NCBI GenBank assembly: GCA_965214635.1
Contig: OZ243964.1
Span: 2,170,001 to 2,234,000, forward strand
Source: Bin90 sp965214635
Lineage (GTDB): Bacteria > Chloroflexota > Dehalococcoidia > Lucifugimonadales > JADFKI01
DNA length: 64,000 nucleotides
Reading direction: 5' to 3'
The position numbers and the translations under genes were made by a program. This document shows, piece by piece, positions 22,062-31,062 of this stretch. A model generated the notes under the pieces. That model was given only the letters and a program-made list of their open reading frames with translations. It searched no databases and was not told the origin of the DNA. Every line of letters starts with the position of its first letter. The stretch's first letter is position 1.

Positions 22062-22340
22062 ATGACTTCTGAAACGGCGCGCGAACAGGCAACAGATGAG
22101 GAACTGATAGCGCGTGCGCCTGAGCACGATGGGGTTGCCACGCAGCGGGACCTGCGCGAGACCGAACGCTTCCTGTGGGTCGAAATCCGCGCAAGCGAAG
22201 ACAGAACCAACGCCAAGATTGACAGGCTAGAAGCTAGGTTTGACAGACTAGAAGGCAAGGTTGACCGAATGACTTGGGCGCTCATTGCCGGGCTAGGCGC
22301 TATATTGGCAGCTCTCATTGCAATTGCAGTACAACTCTAG
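22062..22340 (+). CDS. Small coiled-coil protein with C-terminal membrane helix, paralogue 2
   Basis: 92 residues, the shortest of the three. The N-terminal 50 residues are almost the same as in paralogue 1, but only three heptads remain (KIDRLEA, RFDRLEG, KVDRMTW) before the membrane helix ALIAGLGAILAALIAIAVQL. It starts at ATG 22062 after GAGGTGA. It lies 84 bases after paralogue 1 with a repeated leader, so each copy may carry its own promoter. Confidence 0.75.
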   Translation: MTSETAREQATDEELIARAPEHDGVATQRDLRETERFLWVEIRASEDRTNAKIDRLEARFDRLEGKVDRMTWALIAGLGAILAALIAIAVQL

Positions 22341-22424
22341 CGTTGTGCTTCATATTTCAATCAGCCGGGCATGTGGTGAGTGGCTGTGTAGGAATAGAGC
22401 AACTATGTGCAGGTCGAGGTGATT

Positions 22425-22787
22425 ATGACTTCTGAAACGGCGCGCGAACAGGCAACAGATGAGGAACTGATAGCGCGTGCGCCTGAGCACGATGGGGTTG
22501 CCACACAGCGGGATCTGCGCGAGACCGAACGCTTCCTGTGGGTAGAAATCCGCGCAAGCGAAGACAGAACTACCGCCAAGATTGATAGACTAGAAGTCAA
22601 GGTTGATGGATTAGAAAGCAGGCTTGATAGGCTAGAAGCCAGACTTGATGGACTAGAGGCAAGGCTTGATAGGCTAGAAACTAGGTTTGACAGACTAGAC
22701 GGCAAAGTCGACCGAATGACTTGGGCGATCATTGTCGGGCTGGGCGCTGTGCTGGCAGCTCTCATTGCAATTGCGGTGCAACTCTAG
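22425..22787 (+). CDS. Small coiled-coil protein with C-terminal membrane helix, paralogue 3
   Basis: 120 residues, the longest of the three. Seven heptads (KIDRLEV, KVDGLES, RLDRLEA, RLDGLEA, RLDRLET, RFDRLDG, KVDRMTW) separate the conserved head from the membrane helix. The heptads look like a recent in-frame expansion, since the second, third, fourth and fifth are very similar at DNA level. ATG 22425 is preceded by GAGGTGATT. Confidence 0.75.
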   Translation: MTSETAREQATDEELIARAPEHDGVATQRDLRETERFLWVEIRASEDRTTAKIDRLEVKVDGLESRLDRLEARLDGLEARLDRLETRFDRLDGKVDRMTWAIIVGLGAVLAALIAIAVQL

Positions 22788-22873
22788 CGTTGTGCTGCAC
22801 GCTGTCTATGGCGCACGGACGCTGATTTGCACCAATCTACATACACAAACATCAAAGGAAAGAGTGGCATCAT

Positions 22874-23599
22874 TTGGCGGTATTCGACCTACATCTGCAC
22901 ACGGTTCGCGGCAGCAGCGACAGCAGTCTCACACCTGCTCAGCTCATAGAGGAGGCGCATCGCATCGGGCTTGATGGCGTGTGCCTCACCGAACACTCCG
23001 GCGGCTGGGAGCAGCACGAGCTGGAAAGCACATTCAGAGACGCTGATATGACGGTTATCAGGGCGCTGGAAGTGAACACTGATATGGGGCACATCCTCGC
23101 GTTCGGGCTGCATCGCTATGTGGATGGGATGCACACCGCCGCAGGATTGCGAAAGGTGGTTGACGCTGCCGGCGGTGTGATGATTGCCGCACACCCGTTC
23201 CGCAACTTCTTCAACCGTCCGCCCTACAATGTGAACCTGCTGTTTAGGGGCGTCAACGGCAACCGCCCTTCCACCGCAACCGAGGCGTCCAAGCATCCGC
23301 TTTTTGGTCTGGTAGATGAGATAGAGGTCGCCAACGGCAGTAACACCGAGCCGGAAAACCTGTTTACCTTGGATGTGGCGCAACATCTGGGGATGATAGG
23401 CACGGGCGGCAGCGACGCCCACTCCACGCATGGCATCGGCAAGTGTGTAACGCTCTTCGACGGCGACATTCGCAACGAATCGCAGCTGATAGAGGCGCTG
23501 CGAGCAAAGGCATTCACGCCGGCGCAAGGCTTCCACATCGGTGAGATGCAGCCGTTTGGCAGGGGCAATCTGCGCGCCGTCGCTGCTGCCAGTCGCTAA
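22874..23599 (+). CDS. PHP domain metal-dependent phosphoesterase family protein
   Basis: A 241-residue PHP-domain protein. The metal ligands are visible in order: FDLHLHT, LTEHSG, AHPFRNFF and GGSDAHS. Relatives include histidinol phosphatases, nucleoside 3',5'-bisphosphate phosphatases and tRNA-like phosphoesterases, so the reaction is probably phosphoester hydrolysis, substrate unknown. I use the TTG at 22874, since FDLHLHT lies right at the N-terminus as in the family and AGGAAAG precedes it. A second, related PHP gene is at 40701-41354. It lies 77 bases before the acetyl-CoA synthetase gene. Confidence 0.8.
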   Translation: MAVFDLHLHTVRGSSDSSLTPAQLIEEAHRIGLDGVCLTEHSGGWEQHELESTFRDADMTVIRALEVNTDMGHILAFGLHRYVDGMHTAAGLRKVVDAAGGVMIAAHPFRNFFNRPPYNVNLLFRGVNGNRPSTATEASKHPLFGLVDEIEVANGSNTEPENLFTLDVAQHLGMIGTGGSDAHSTHGIGKCVTLFDGDIRNESQLIEALRAKAFTPAQGFHIGEMQPFGRGNLRAVAAASR

Positions 23600-23676
23600 C
23601 AGCTAATGCGGATAATGCGGACGGACAACAGGGGCGTCCACTTGCTCGTAAGACACACAGACAGGAGGCAAGGCAT

Positions 23677-25590
23677 ATGCAGACAGTCAATCCCATCGCT
23701 AGCCGTTGGCGCGCAGACGCCACCGCCGACCCCGAAGGCTTTTGGGCGCGAGCCGCAGACGCCCTCCCTTGGTTCCGAAAGTGGGACAGCGTGTTCGAGT
23801 GGGACTATCCCACCTTCCGCTGGTTCAATGGCGCTAAGACGAACCTAGCCTACAACGCCATAGACCACCATGTGGCGCGCGGCTGGGGCGGTCATGCGGC
23901 GCTGGCGTATGCCAACGAGCGCGGCGAGCGGCGTGTGCTAACCTACTCTCAACTCAAGAGCGAGGTCGAGCGCATAGCGGCGGCGCTGCGCGGGATGGGC
24001 ATCCAAAAGGGCGACCGCATCACCATCTACATGCCCGTCTCGCCCGAAGCGATTATGCTGATGCTCGCTACTGTACGCATCGGCGCCATCCACTCCGTGG
24101 TGTTCGCCGGCTTTGGCGCCGGAGCGCTTGGCGACCGTATCCAAGCCAGCGAATCGCGCCTCGTGTTCACCACCGACATCACATACCGCAAGGGGCGGGA
24201 CATCCCGCTCAAGGGCATCGTGGACGCTTCGCTAGAAATCGGCGGGTCATCTGTGGAGCATGTCGTGGTGCAGCAGCGCACTTCCGACTGCCCCATGACA
24301 CCAAACCGCGACATCACTTGGGACGACTTCATCGCAAGAGGCGCAGGTCAGGACGGCAGCCACATCGAGATGGAATCCAACGAGCCGTCGTACATCCTCG
24401 CCACCAGCGGCACTACCGCCAAGCCCAAGCTCGCTATGCACACGCACGGCGGCTATCAGGTGGGCGTCCACAGCATGGGCAAGTGGTGCTTCGGGCTTCG
24501 CGACACCGATGTGTGGTGGGCGACATCAGACATCGGGTGGATAGTGGGACACTCGTACATCGTGTACGCACCGCTGCTCGCCGGTGCCACCACCATCGCC
24601 TTTGAGGGCGCGATAGACCACCCCGACCCGGACGCCATATGGCAGATATGCGAAGAGTTCGGCGTAACTGGCATGTTCACATCGCCGACCGCCGTGCGGC
24701 TGCTGATGCGATACGGCGACGAGGGCAAGCCCAAGACCGACCTGCCCCTGCTGGAACGCATCGTCTGCGCCGGCGAGGTGCTGAACCCGCCCGCATGGGA
24801 GTGGCTGCAGCGTGAGGTGCTGCAAGACCGCATCCCCGTCATCGACCATTACTGGCAGACGGAGACGGGCGGGCCGCTGGTGGGCAACCCCTACGGACTG
24901 GCGATGCTGCCCATAAAGCCCGGCTCCAGCGGAATGCCGATGCCCGGCATAGAGGCGGCGGTGATGACGCCTGAGGGAGAGCCGTGCGGCACAGGCGAAA
25001 AGGGCATCCTCGTCATCAATCGCCCGTTCCCGAGCCTGACGCCGATGCTGTGGGGCGAACCGGAACGATATGGCACAGACTATTGGGAGCGCATCCCGGA
25101 CAGGCAGGTCTATTTCACCGGTGACTCGGCGCATATTGACGAGGATGGCTATGTGTGGTTTGCTGGGCGTGCCGACGAGGTTATCAAGATAGCGGCGCAC
25201 CGCATCGGCACGATAGAGGTGGAGTCTGCGTTCTTGACGCACGCCGCCGTAGCAGAAGCCGGCGTAACAGGCCGCCCCGATGAGCTGCGCGGCGAGGTCA
25301 TATCCGCATTCGTGGTGCTGAAGAACGACTATGCCCCGTCCGACGAACTCAAGCGCGAACTGCTCCTTGCCGTGCGGCGTGAGCTTGGCCCCATCGCCGT
25401 CATCAGCGAACTGAACTTCGTCGACCTGCTGCCCAAGACCCGCAGCGGCAAGATAATGCGGCGCGTCTTCAAGGCGGTGGTGCTCGACCAAGACCCTGGG
25501 GACATCACCACCATCGAGGATGAAGGCTCTGTCGAGGAAGCGCGCCAAGCGTGGCAGCAGATGCGAGCAAGCCTGAACGCCGACTCTTGA
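23677..25590 (+). CDS. acs: Acetyl-CoA synthetase (AMP-forming)
   Basis: A 637-residue ANL-family enzyme that activates acetate (or a related short acid) to the CoA thioester through an acyl-AMP. It contains the N-terminal FEWDYPTFRWFNGAKTN region, the phosphate loop TSGTTAKPKLAMH, the YWQTETGG motif with the Trp that limits acyl size, TGDSAHIDEDGY, and the C-terminal lysine motif TRSGKIMRR, the usual acetylation site. The phosphate loop differs from the common TSGSTGKPKG. ATG 23677 follows GGAGGCAAGGCAT. Propionyl- or hydroxypropionyl-CoA synthetase activity is possible. Confidence 0.87.
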   Translation: MQTVNPIASRWRADATADPEGFWARAADALPWFRKWDSVFEWDYPTFRWFNGAKTNLAYNAIDHHVARGWGGHAALAYANERGERRVLTYSQLKSEVERIAAALRGMGIQKGDRITIYMPVSPEAIMLMLATVRIGAIHSVVFAGFGAGALGDRIQASESRLVFTTDITYRKGRDIPLKGIVDASLEIGGSSVEHVVVQQRTSDCPMTPNRDITWDDFIARGAGQDGSHIEMESNEPSYILATSGTTAKPKLAMHTHGGYQVGVHSMGKWCFGLRDTDVWWATSDIGWIVGHSYIVYAPLLAGATTIAFEGAIDHPDPDAIWQICEEFGVTGMFTSPTAVRLLMRYGDEGKPKTDLPLLERIVCAGEVLNPPAWEWLQREVLQDRIPVIDHYWQTETGGPLVGNPYGLAMLPIKPGSSGMPMPGIEAAVMTPEGEPCGTGEKGILVINRPFPSLTPMLWGEPERYGTDYWERIPDRQVYFTGDSAHIDEDGYVWFAGRADEVIKIAAHRIGTIEVESAFLTHAAVAEAGVTGRPDELRGEVISAFVVLKNDYAPSDELKRELLLAVRRELGPIAVISELNFVDLLPKTRSGKIMRRVFKAVVLDQDPGDITTIEDEGSVEEARQAWQQMRASLNADS

Positions 25591-25769
25591 TGACAACAGG
25601 GCAAGATGCAACTACTGTGAGCAACACAGACCAGCACGCTCGGGCATCGACGAGGGTGTATAGGCGTGGAGGTGCAGCAGCAATGCGCTAGGGCGGAACA
25701 AGACGGTGCTGCGGCTGCGCATAAACTTACCCAGCCAATCTACGGATAATGAAACGGAGGTAGTATCAG

Positions 25770-26855
25770 ATGGCAACCGAAGTCAAGGGCGTGATTGCTG
25801 GCGCAAAGGGTGAGCGCGTATCAGTGGAGACGGTGCGTGTGCCGGATCCGGGGCCGGGCGAAACGCTTGTCAGGGTGCAGGCGTGCGGCGTGTGCCACAC
25901 CGATCTGCACTACCGCGAGGGCGCTATCAACGACGATTTCCCGTTTCTGCTAGGGCACGAGGCGGCGGGCGTCGTGGAGAGCGTGGGCGAGGGCGTAACG
26001 AATGTGGCGGCGGGCGACTTCGTGATAATCGCTTGGCGCGCGCCCTGTGGCGACTGCCGCTCGTGCCTTCGCGGTCGCCCGTGGTACTGCTTCGACAGCC
26101 GCAACGCAGCGCAGCCGATGACTAGTGAGGACGGCAGCGTTCTGTCCCCTGCGCTCGGTATCGGCGCATTCGCCGAGCTGACGCTCGTTGCCGCGGGCCA
26201 AGCCGTCAAGGTGGATTCCAACGCATCGGCGGCGGCGGCCGGGCTTGTGGGTTGCGGCATAATGGCGGGGCTAGGCGCTGCGGTGAACACAGGCGGGGTG
26301 TCGCGCGGCGACTCTGTGGCGGTGTTCGGCTGCGGCGGCGTGGGCGATGCTGCCATCACAGGCGCGCGCCTCGCCGGGGCGCACACCATCATCGGCGTGG
26401 ACATCGACGACCGCAAGCTAGAATGGGCGAAAGACTTCGGCGCAACGCACACCATCAACGCCACGCAGACCGACCCAGTAGAGGCGATACGCGCCTTGAC
26501 TGACGGCAATGGCGTGGATGTGGCGATTGAGGCGGTGGGCAGCCCCACAACCTACGAGCAGGCGTTCTTTGCGCGCGACCTCGCCGGCACCGTGGTGCTA
26601 GTTGGTGTCCCCAACCCCCAGATGACCATCACGCTGCCGATGATAGAGGTGTTCGGCAGGGGCGGCTCGCTCAAGTCATCTTGGTACGGCGACTGCCTGC
26701 CCACACGGGACTTCCCCATGTTCATAGACCTGTACATGCAGGGGCGGCTAGACCTCGACAGCTTCGTGTCCGAGACCATCGCGATCGACGATGTGGAGGA
26801 CGCCTTCCACAAGATGGAGGCGGGCGAAGTGCTTCGGTCAGTGGTGGTGTTCTAG
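25770..26855 (+). CDS. Zinc alcohol dehydrogenase, S-(hydroxymethyl)mycothiol dehydrogenase type
   Basis: A 361-residue zinc-dependent medium-chain dehydrogenase. It shows CGVCHTDLHYREG and GHEAAGVVE (catalytic zinc), the structural-zinc cysteines in PCGDCRSCLRG, RPWYCFDSRNAAQ, GCGIMAGLGAA and the NAD site GCGGVGDAAI. The motif set and C-terminal SSWYGDCLPTRDFP match actinobacterial S-(hydroxymethyl)mycothiol dehydrogenase (MscR/AdhE2), which oxidises the formaldehyde-mycothiol adduct. Mycothiol is not known as a general Chloroflexota thiol, so the true cofactor thiol may differ. It ends overlapping the convergent aldo/keto reductase gene by four bases. Confidence 0.83.
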   Translation: MATEVKGVIAGAKGERVSVETVRVPDPGPGETLVRVQACGVCHTDLHYREGAINDDFPFLLGHEAAGVVESVGEGVTNVAAGDFVIIAWRAPCGDCRSCLRGRPWYCFDSRNAAQPMTSEDGSVLSPALGIGAFAELTLVAAGQAVKVDSNASAAAAGLVGCGIMAGLGAAVNTGGVSRGDSVAVFGCGGVGDAAITGARLAGAHTIIGVDIDDRKLEWAKDFGATHTINATQTDPVEAIRALTDGNGVDVAIEAVGSPTTYEQAFFARDLAGTVVLVGVPNPQMTITLPMIEVFGRGGSLKSSWYGDCLPTRDFPMFIDLYMQGRLDLDSFVSETIAIDDVEDAFHKMEAGEVLRSVVVF

Positions 26856-27796
26856 GCGTACTCGGCTATATCGCCGAACAGGGCTTTCAAGCGCGCCGTG
26901 TCCGCTTCGGGCAGGTGCGGCTTCTCCAAGGCGGCGATGTTCGCCGTTAGGTGCGCTAGGCTGGATGTGCCGGTAATCACGCTCGACACCCCCGGGTGCG
27001 CTGCTGCAAACTTGTAGGCGGCGGCGATGACCGAGTCCGTATCGTCATGAACGAGCCAACCGAGCGGGTTGCGGTCGGGCAGGCTGTCGGGCGAGATGTG
27101 TCCCGCTGCCTTCCAATCCGCAATCAGCTCCTCCAGCATACTGGGGTTGGGCAGTTTGATGCGAACCGACGCCATGTTCAGCACACCGATGTCGTGCCGC
27201 ATCGCCAACGGCAGCGCTTGCTTGGCGGCAATTTGGTTCAAAATGCCGTACTTCAGCATCACCACATCCCACACGGCGGGGTCGGATTCCAGTGCGACGG
27301 GCAGTATATCTTGCGCCGGGTCTGCGATGTAGCGCGTGCTGAATCCGATGAAGCGGATCTTGCCCTGCTCGCGCAGCCGTTCGAGGGTGGGGACAAAGCG
27401 CGCAGCGACATCGATGTACTCCGCCGCCAAGATGCCGTGCAGCATCATCACATCCACGCAATCAGTGCGGAGTCGACGCAGGCTGCGCTCCACTGATGCG
27501 GCGAGCGCATCGCCCGTCTGTTCCGCCGCATCGAGCCGATGATACGCCCACTTGGTTACGAGATGATACGAGTCGCGCGGGACGCCGCTCAGCGCCTCGC
27601 CGAGTATGTGCTCGCTGTCGCCGTAGCCCTCGTGCGTGTCGAACAAGTTCACGCCGAGGTCGAGGGCACGCCGCACAAGCGCCGTCTGTTCCCGCTGCGC
27701 CAGTCCCCTGTGCTGCCCGAACTGGCTAGGCCCGCCCGTCCCGAAGCTCGCCAGCGACACGCTGATGCCCGTCCTGCCCAATGTGCGATATTGCAT
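26852..27796 (-). CDS. Aldo/keto reductase
   Basis: A 314-residue NADPH-dependent TIM-barrel reductase. The catalytic tetrad can be placed: Asp and Tyr in FDTHEGYGDSEHILGEAL, Lys in LVTKWAYHR and His in VMMLHGI. C-terminal SSVITGTSSLAHLTANI is the cofactor phosphate-binding region. It resembles L-galactose/fucose dehydrogenase-like members, but the substrate is unknown. It begins only 18 bases after the GmrSD-like gene stops, on the same strand, and converges with the mycothiol-type dehydrogenase. Confidence 0.85.
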   Translation of the reverse strand: MQYRTLGRTGISVSLASFGTGGPSQFGQHRGLAQREQTALVRRALDLGVNLFDTHEGYGDSEHILGEALSGVPRDSYHLVTKWAYHRLDAAEQTGDALAASVERSLRRLRTDCVDVMMLHGILAAEYIDVAARFVPTLERLREQGKIRFIGFSTRYIADPAQDILPVALESDPAVWDVVMLKYGILNQIAAKQALPLAMRHDIGVLNMASVRIKLPNPSMLEELIADWKAAGHISPDSLPDRNPLGWLVHDDTDSVIAAAYKFAAAHPGVSSVITGTSSLAHLTANIAALEKPHLPEADTARLKALFGDIAEYA

Positions 27797-27814
27797 GGAG
27801 GTTCTCTTAACTAC

Positions 27815-29635
27815 TTATCTAGACGCATTCATAAAGTATTCGGCGGGCTTCCAAATGTCCAGAATTATCTTCGCAAGGTAGGTTGTTCGGCTGTAAATCT
27901 CCTCTTCATCCCAGTCTTTATGATACACATTATCCACTAGATCCTTGTTTAGAAAGAGGCTGCTATGCTTGTGTAGCGTCTTTCGCTTCTCGTCCCAAGG
28001 TGAGTTGGAAAGGCTGGCGTTTAACTTATTGGTCGTCAGAGTTAAATTACCCAAGTATTTCACGGCATCGTTTCTTTCTTCTGTGACTTCTTGGGATGTT
28101 TTTCCGGGAGGCAGGGGATAATGAGTTTCCCATCTTTGCGGCATGATATGCTCGAGAGTGAGCTTATCGGTTGTTCCAAGCGGTTCTGCCCGGTCGCCTC
28201 GCAAATCCAACTCTATAGCTTCCAACACCATTTTTCGCCGGGCAACAGTGCCTGCCATAGGTCGCTGCTCAAGTGCTTCCAATAACATGCGATCGTTAGG
28301 CCACACTGTGTTAACAGAAGTTAAAGAATCCAGGTAGTTTACGATGGTGACATCAGGACATTGATGTTTTTGCTCTTCGTGCAGATTTTTCAAAAGACTG
28401 CTAGTTATATCTCCAATAGTGCCAATTGAATTACGGTTGAGCATTCGTCTTATAATGTAGCTTTCAAGTATCTGGAAGCATCTATTGAGCCGCTCAATAG
28501 GCATATTCGTGGTTTTAAGGTGGAGAAGTACAGGCATAATGGCGGCTATATCCAACACTCGCATACGCTTGAAGAAAACTTCGTGATCAGGATCCTTAAC
28601 CTCAACTTCCAGTATATTTTTATATATCTTGCCAGTACCCTTAATGTCGTCCGCCACTTTATTTATGCCAACGGGCATCGACGGATGAAAATTCTCATGC
28701 TCCAAAAATTTCCTAAACTCAGAAGCTGTTCTATTTGGTGGAACCGATTGTCTAGTTCTCATAATCATCCAATGATTCAGAAATCTATCCAACTGAATCC
28801 TGTCAGTTCTGGGTTCGCCCGTGGGGTCGCGCCACCATGAATCGTTGAACATTCCCCAAAGTCTATCCGCCGCGTGTGCGTCATCAACTACACCGGCTTC
28901 GTACATAACCGTGTTCTTAACGAGGTCGGATTGCTTCAGCGGCTCGCCGCGTGCGTTTAATGTCTCGAAGATGAGATGCGGCCTTTCGTCTTCGTCGAGA
29001 TCGATTACGGCGATTAGAATATGCTTTGTCAGTGCATCTTCTAATGCCTCTGCTTTCATAATTCGGGCGTGTGATCCATCTTCAAGCCAAATTTTTACTT
29101 CATTATCGAAGTACTTGAATGCCTTTGTGATAGGCATATTTCCACCATATTCATTAATGGAAGTATCCCTTATTGCCTCCCGAAACGCATCCCGGTCATT
29201 TAGGTTGGACTGTCGAACCTTAGTTTGGTTATCATTGCGATCATTTTCATTTCCTAGATGGCTGTCTTGATTCTCAGTCAAAGAGCGTAATCTATCTGCC
29301 CTGTCAGTGTCGTCGGCGTGTTGAAAAGCTCGCTGTACGGCTTTCATAAGTAGCTGTAAGGTAGTAAGTCGTTGCTGCCCATCAACTACTAGCCGCTTGG
29401 TAACTTCTCCCGTCTTGCTCTCACGATGCTGAAGTACAATTGCACCCAAGAAGTGAGGTTTGACCCTACCTGTTCCATTGAGGTTCAGGTGACGCTCAGC
29501 CACATTACGGACATCTGCCCACAAAGGCATCCACTGATCGTTCTGTGCCCACGCATATGGGCGCTGAAACTGTGGAATTTGGAAGGACACTTGGTCGCCG
29601 AATAGTGTTTGTATGTTAACGATATTTGCTTCCAT
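27815..29635 (-). CDS. GmrSD-like restriction protein (DUF262 + DUF1524)
   Basis: A 606-residue protein with an N-terminal DUF262 domain (QFQRPYAW, VDGQQRLTTLQLL) and a C-terminal DUF1524 domain with the HNH-type nuclease motif LEHIMPQ and GNLTLTTNKLN. In the GmrSD family the first half hydrolyses nucleotides and the second cuts DNA, targeting glucosylated cytosine in phage DNA. The base composition is visibly more AT-rich than in all neighbours, a sign of transfer. ATG 29635 follows AGAGGA; the in-frame start at 29662 is less likely. No methyltransferase or other defence gene is next to it. Confidence 0.87.
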   Translation of the reverse strand: MEANIVNIQTLFGDQVSFQIPQFQRPYAWAQNDQWMPLWADVRNVAERHLNLNGTGRVKPHFLGAIVLQHRESKTGEVTKRLVVDGQQRLTTLQLLMKAVQRAFQHADDTDRADRLRSLTENQDSHLGNENDRNDNQTKVRQSNLNDRDAFREAIRDTSINEYGGNMPITKAFKYFDNEVKIWLEDGSHARIMKAEALEDALTKHILIAVIDLDEDERPHLIFETLNARGEPLKQSDLVKNTVMYEAGVVDDAHAADRLWGMFNDSWWRDPTGEPRTDRIQLDRFLNHWMIMRTRQSVPPNRTASEFRKFLEHENFHPSMPVGINKVADDIKGTGKIYKNILEVEVKDPDHEVFFKRMRVLDIAAIMPVLLHLKTTNMPIERLNRCFQILESYIIRRMLNRNSIGTIGDITSSLLKNLHEEQKHQCPDVTIVNYLDSLTSVNTVWPNDRMLLEALEQRPMAGTVARRKMVLEAIELDLRGDRAEPLGTTDKLTLEHIMPQRWETHYPLPPGKTSQEVTEERNDAVKYLGNLTLTTNKLNASLSNSPWDEKRKTLHKHSSLFLNKDLVDNVYHKDWDEEEIYSRTTYLAKIILDIWKPAEYFMNASR

Positions 29636-29777
29636 TCGGGCACACATCCTCTTAAATGGCAATAGTTTAAGACTTCGAGGCTGATGTTAATGAGCGGTAT
29701 TGTACTTTGTCAAATCTACCACTCTGTTCCACTATAGTCGTTGAGCAATCAACAATTGAAACTGACCCGAAGCACTT

Positions 29778-31061
29778 TCACGCGTCCAGCTCCCGCACCT
29801 GTTTGGCGAAGAACCAGAACACCACGCCTAGCGCTGCGCCCAAGACGCCCATTGCGGCGAGCGCTATGGACACCGATGTGAGTCTGGCGAACCAGCCGAT
29901 GGCGAAGCTGGACACGATGACGCCGCCCATGCTGTAACGCTGCAGGCTGGTTACGCGGCTCCGCATATCGTCAGTGACTAGGAGCTGCATCAGCGTGCCG
30001 TTGGTCGTCCTGAACGCGGACTGGCTGGATGCGAACAGCATTATCAGCAGGAACGCCACCGGCAGGATGAAGGCGTGAGAGAACAGCAGGATTATGACCG
30101 AACTTGCGATGGCGCATACCAACACAATCGTCCCCTTGCGGAATACGAAGCCGAACGATGCGATGAACAGCGCCATCATCAGCCCGCCGAAGCCGTTTAT
30201 GGCGAGGAAGTATCCCCCCACATCTGCGCCTCGCCTGAGTATCTCGTCGGTGAACACGGGCAGCAGGAACATCGTGGGCTGTAGTATCGTGTTCGGGATG
30301 AAGCCCAGCAGCGTCAGATATAGCAGCTCCCGCTTGTCCCGCCAGACATATGTGAAGCCTGCGAGCAGATCAGACAGAAACGACTCGTTTGCCGCTACTC
30401 TGCGCCGCCGCAGGTAGGGCGTCTTCATCGGCAAGAAGACGACTATGGTGCCGAGATATAGCAGCGCCTCCAGCGAAAAGTTCCAAAAGAAGCCCAGCGT
30501 GGTTATCAGGATGCCGCCGATGAACGGCCCTATCATCCGCGTGCCGGGGATGGTCAGCACATTGGTGGCGAAGGCGTTTGCCATAGATTCGCGCGGCACG
30601 GTGTTCGCCACCAGCGCCATGCGGCTGTTCTGGCTGATGGACACGCATATGCCGCTGATGAACACATAGATGTACGCATGCCACACGGTAACGAGCTGGT
30701 TTCCCGCCATTATGGCGAACAGGAATGCGAACACCGTCATGAAGCACTGTATGCCGATGACCAGCTTGCGGCGGTCGAGCCTGTCGCCAAGCGTCCCAGC
30801 GATGGGCGCCATTATCAGCCCCGGCAGCAGGCTCATTCCGCCCACCGTTACCACGAAGAGCGTGGATGTGGACGACCCTGCTGTCAGACCGCGCACCAGC
30901 CAGCCCACGGTGAGAAGCTGCAGCCATTGTGCGCTGTTGGAGCAGAAGTTGCCAATCCACAGCAGGCGGTAGTCCGGATATGCGAACGAATCGAAGGTTT
31001 GCAGGCGTGGTATGCGGATGCGTCGGGAGCTTGGATGCGTCGCGGTGTTTCTGGCTCTCAT
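29778..31061 (-). CDS. MFS transporter (MFS_3/EntS-like), paralogue A
   Basis: A 427-residue, 12-helix major facilitator of the EntS/MFS_3 group, opening RIRIPRLQTFDS followed by YPDYRLLWIGNFCSNSAQWL and GTLGDRLDRRKLV (the loop 2-3 motif). It is a close paralogue of the transporter just upstream. Its ATG 31061 lies one base after the stop of that gene, so the two are translated together, and both follow an enolase-superfamily enzyme. Export or uptake of a small organic compound is likely; substrate unknown. Confidence 0.85.
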   Translation of the reverse strand: MRARNTATHPSSRRIRIPRLQTFDSFAYPDYRLLWIGNFCSNSAQWLQLLTVGWLVRGLTAGSSTSTLFVVTVGGMSLLPGLIMAPIAGTLGDRLDRRKLVIGIQCFMTVFAFLFAIMAGNQLVTVWHAYIYVFISGICVSISQNSRMALVANTVPRESMANAFATNVLTIPGTRMIGPFIGGILITTLGFFWNFSLEALLYLGTIVVFLPMKTPYLRRRRVAANESFLSDLLAGFTYVWRDKRELLYLTLLGFIPNTILQPTMFLLPVFTDEILRRGADVGGYFLAINGFGGLMMALFIASFGFVFRKGTIVLVCAIASSVIILLFSHAFILPVAFLLIMLFASSQSAFRTTNGTLMQLLVTDDMRSRVTSLQRYSMGGVIVSSFAIGWFARLTSVSIALAAMGVLGAALGVVFWFFAKQVRELDA

Positions 31062-31062
31062 G

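Larger units (their letters stand above)
21556..22787 (+). repeat. Three tandem copies of a gene-plus-leader unit
   Basis: The units are about 21556-21978, 21979-22340 and 22341-22787. Each begins with a leader similar to GCTGTGTCTCATATTTC followed by a shared GGAATAGAGC...TATGTGCAGG stretch, then a coding region. Unit 1 has about 17 extra bases in its leader. Within the genes a 21-bp (heptad) module varies in number: 5, 3 and 7. Confidence 0.9.
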
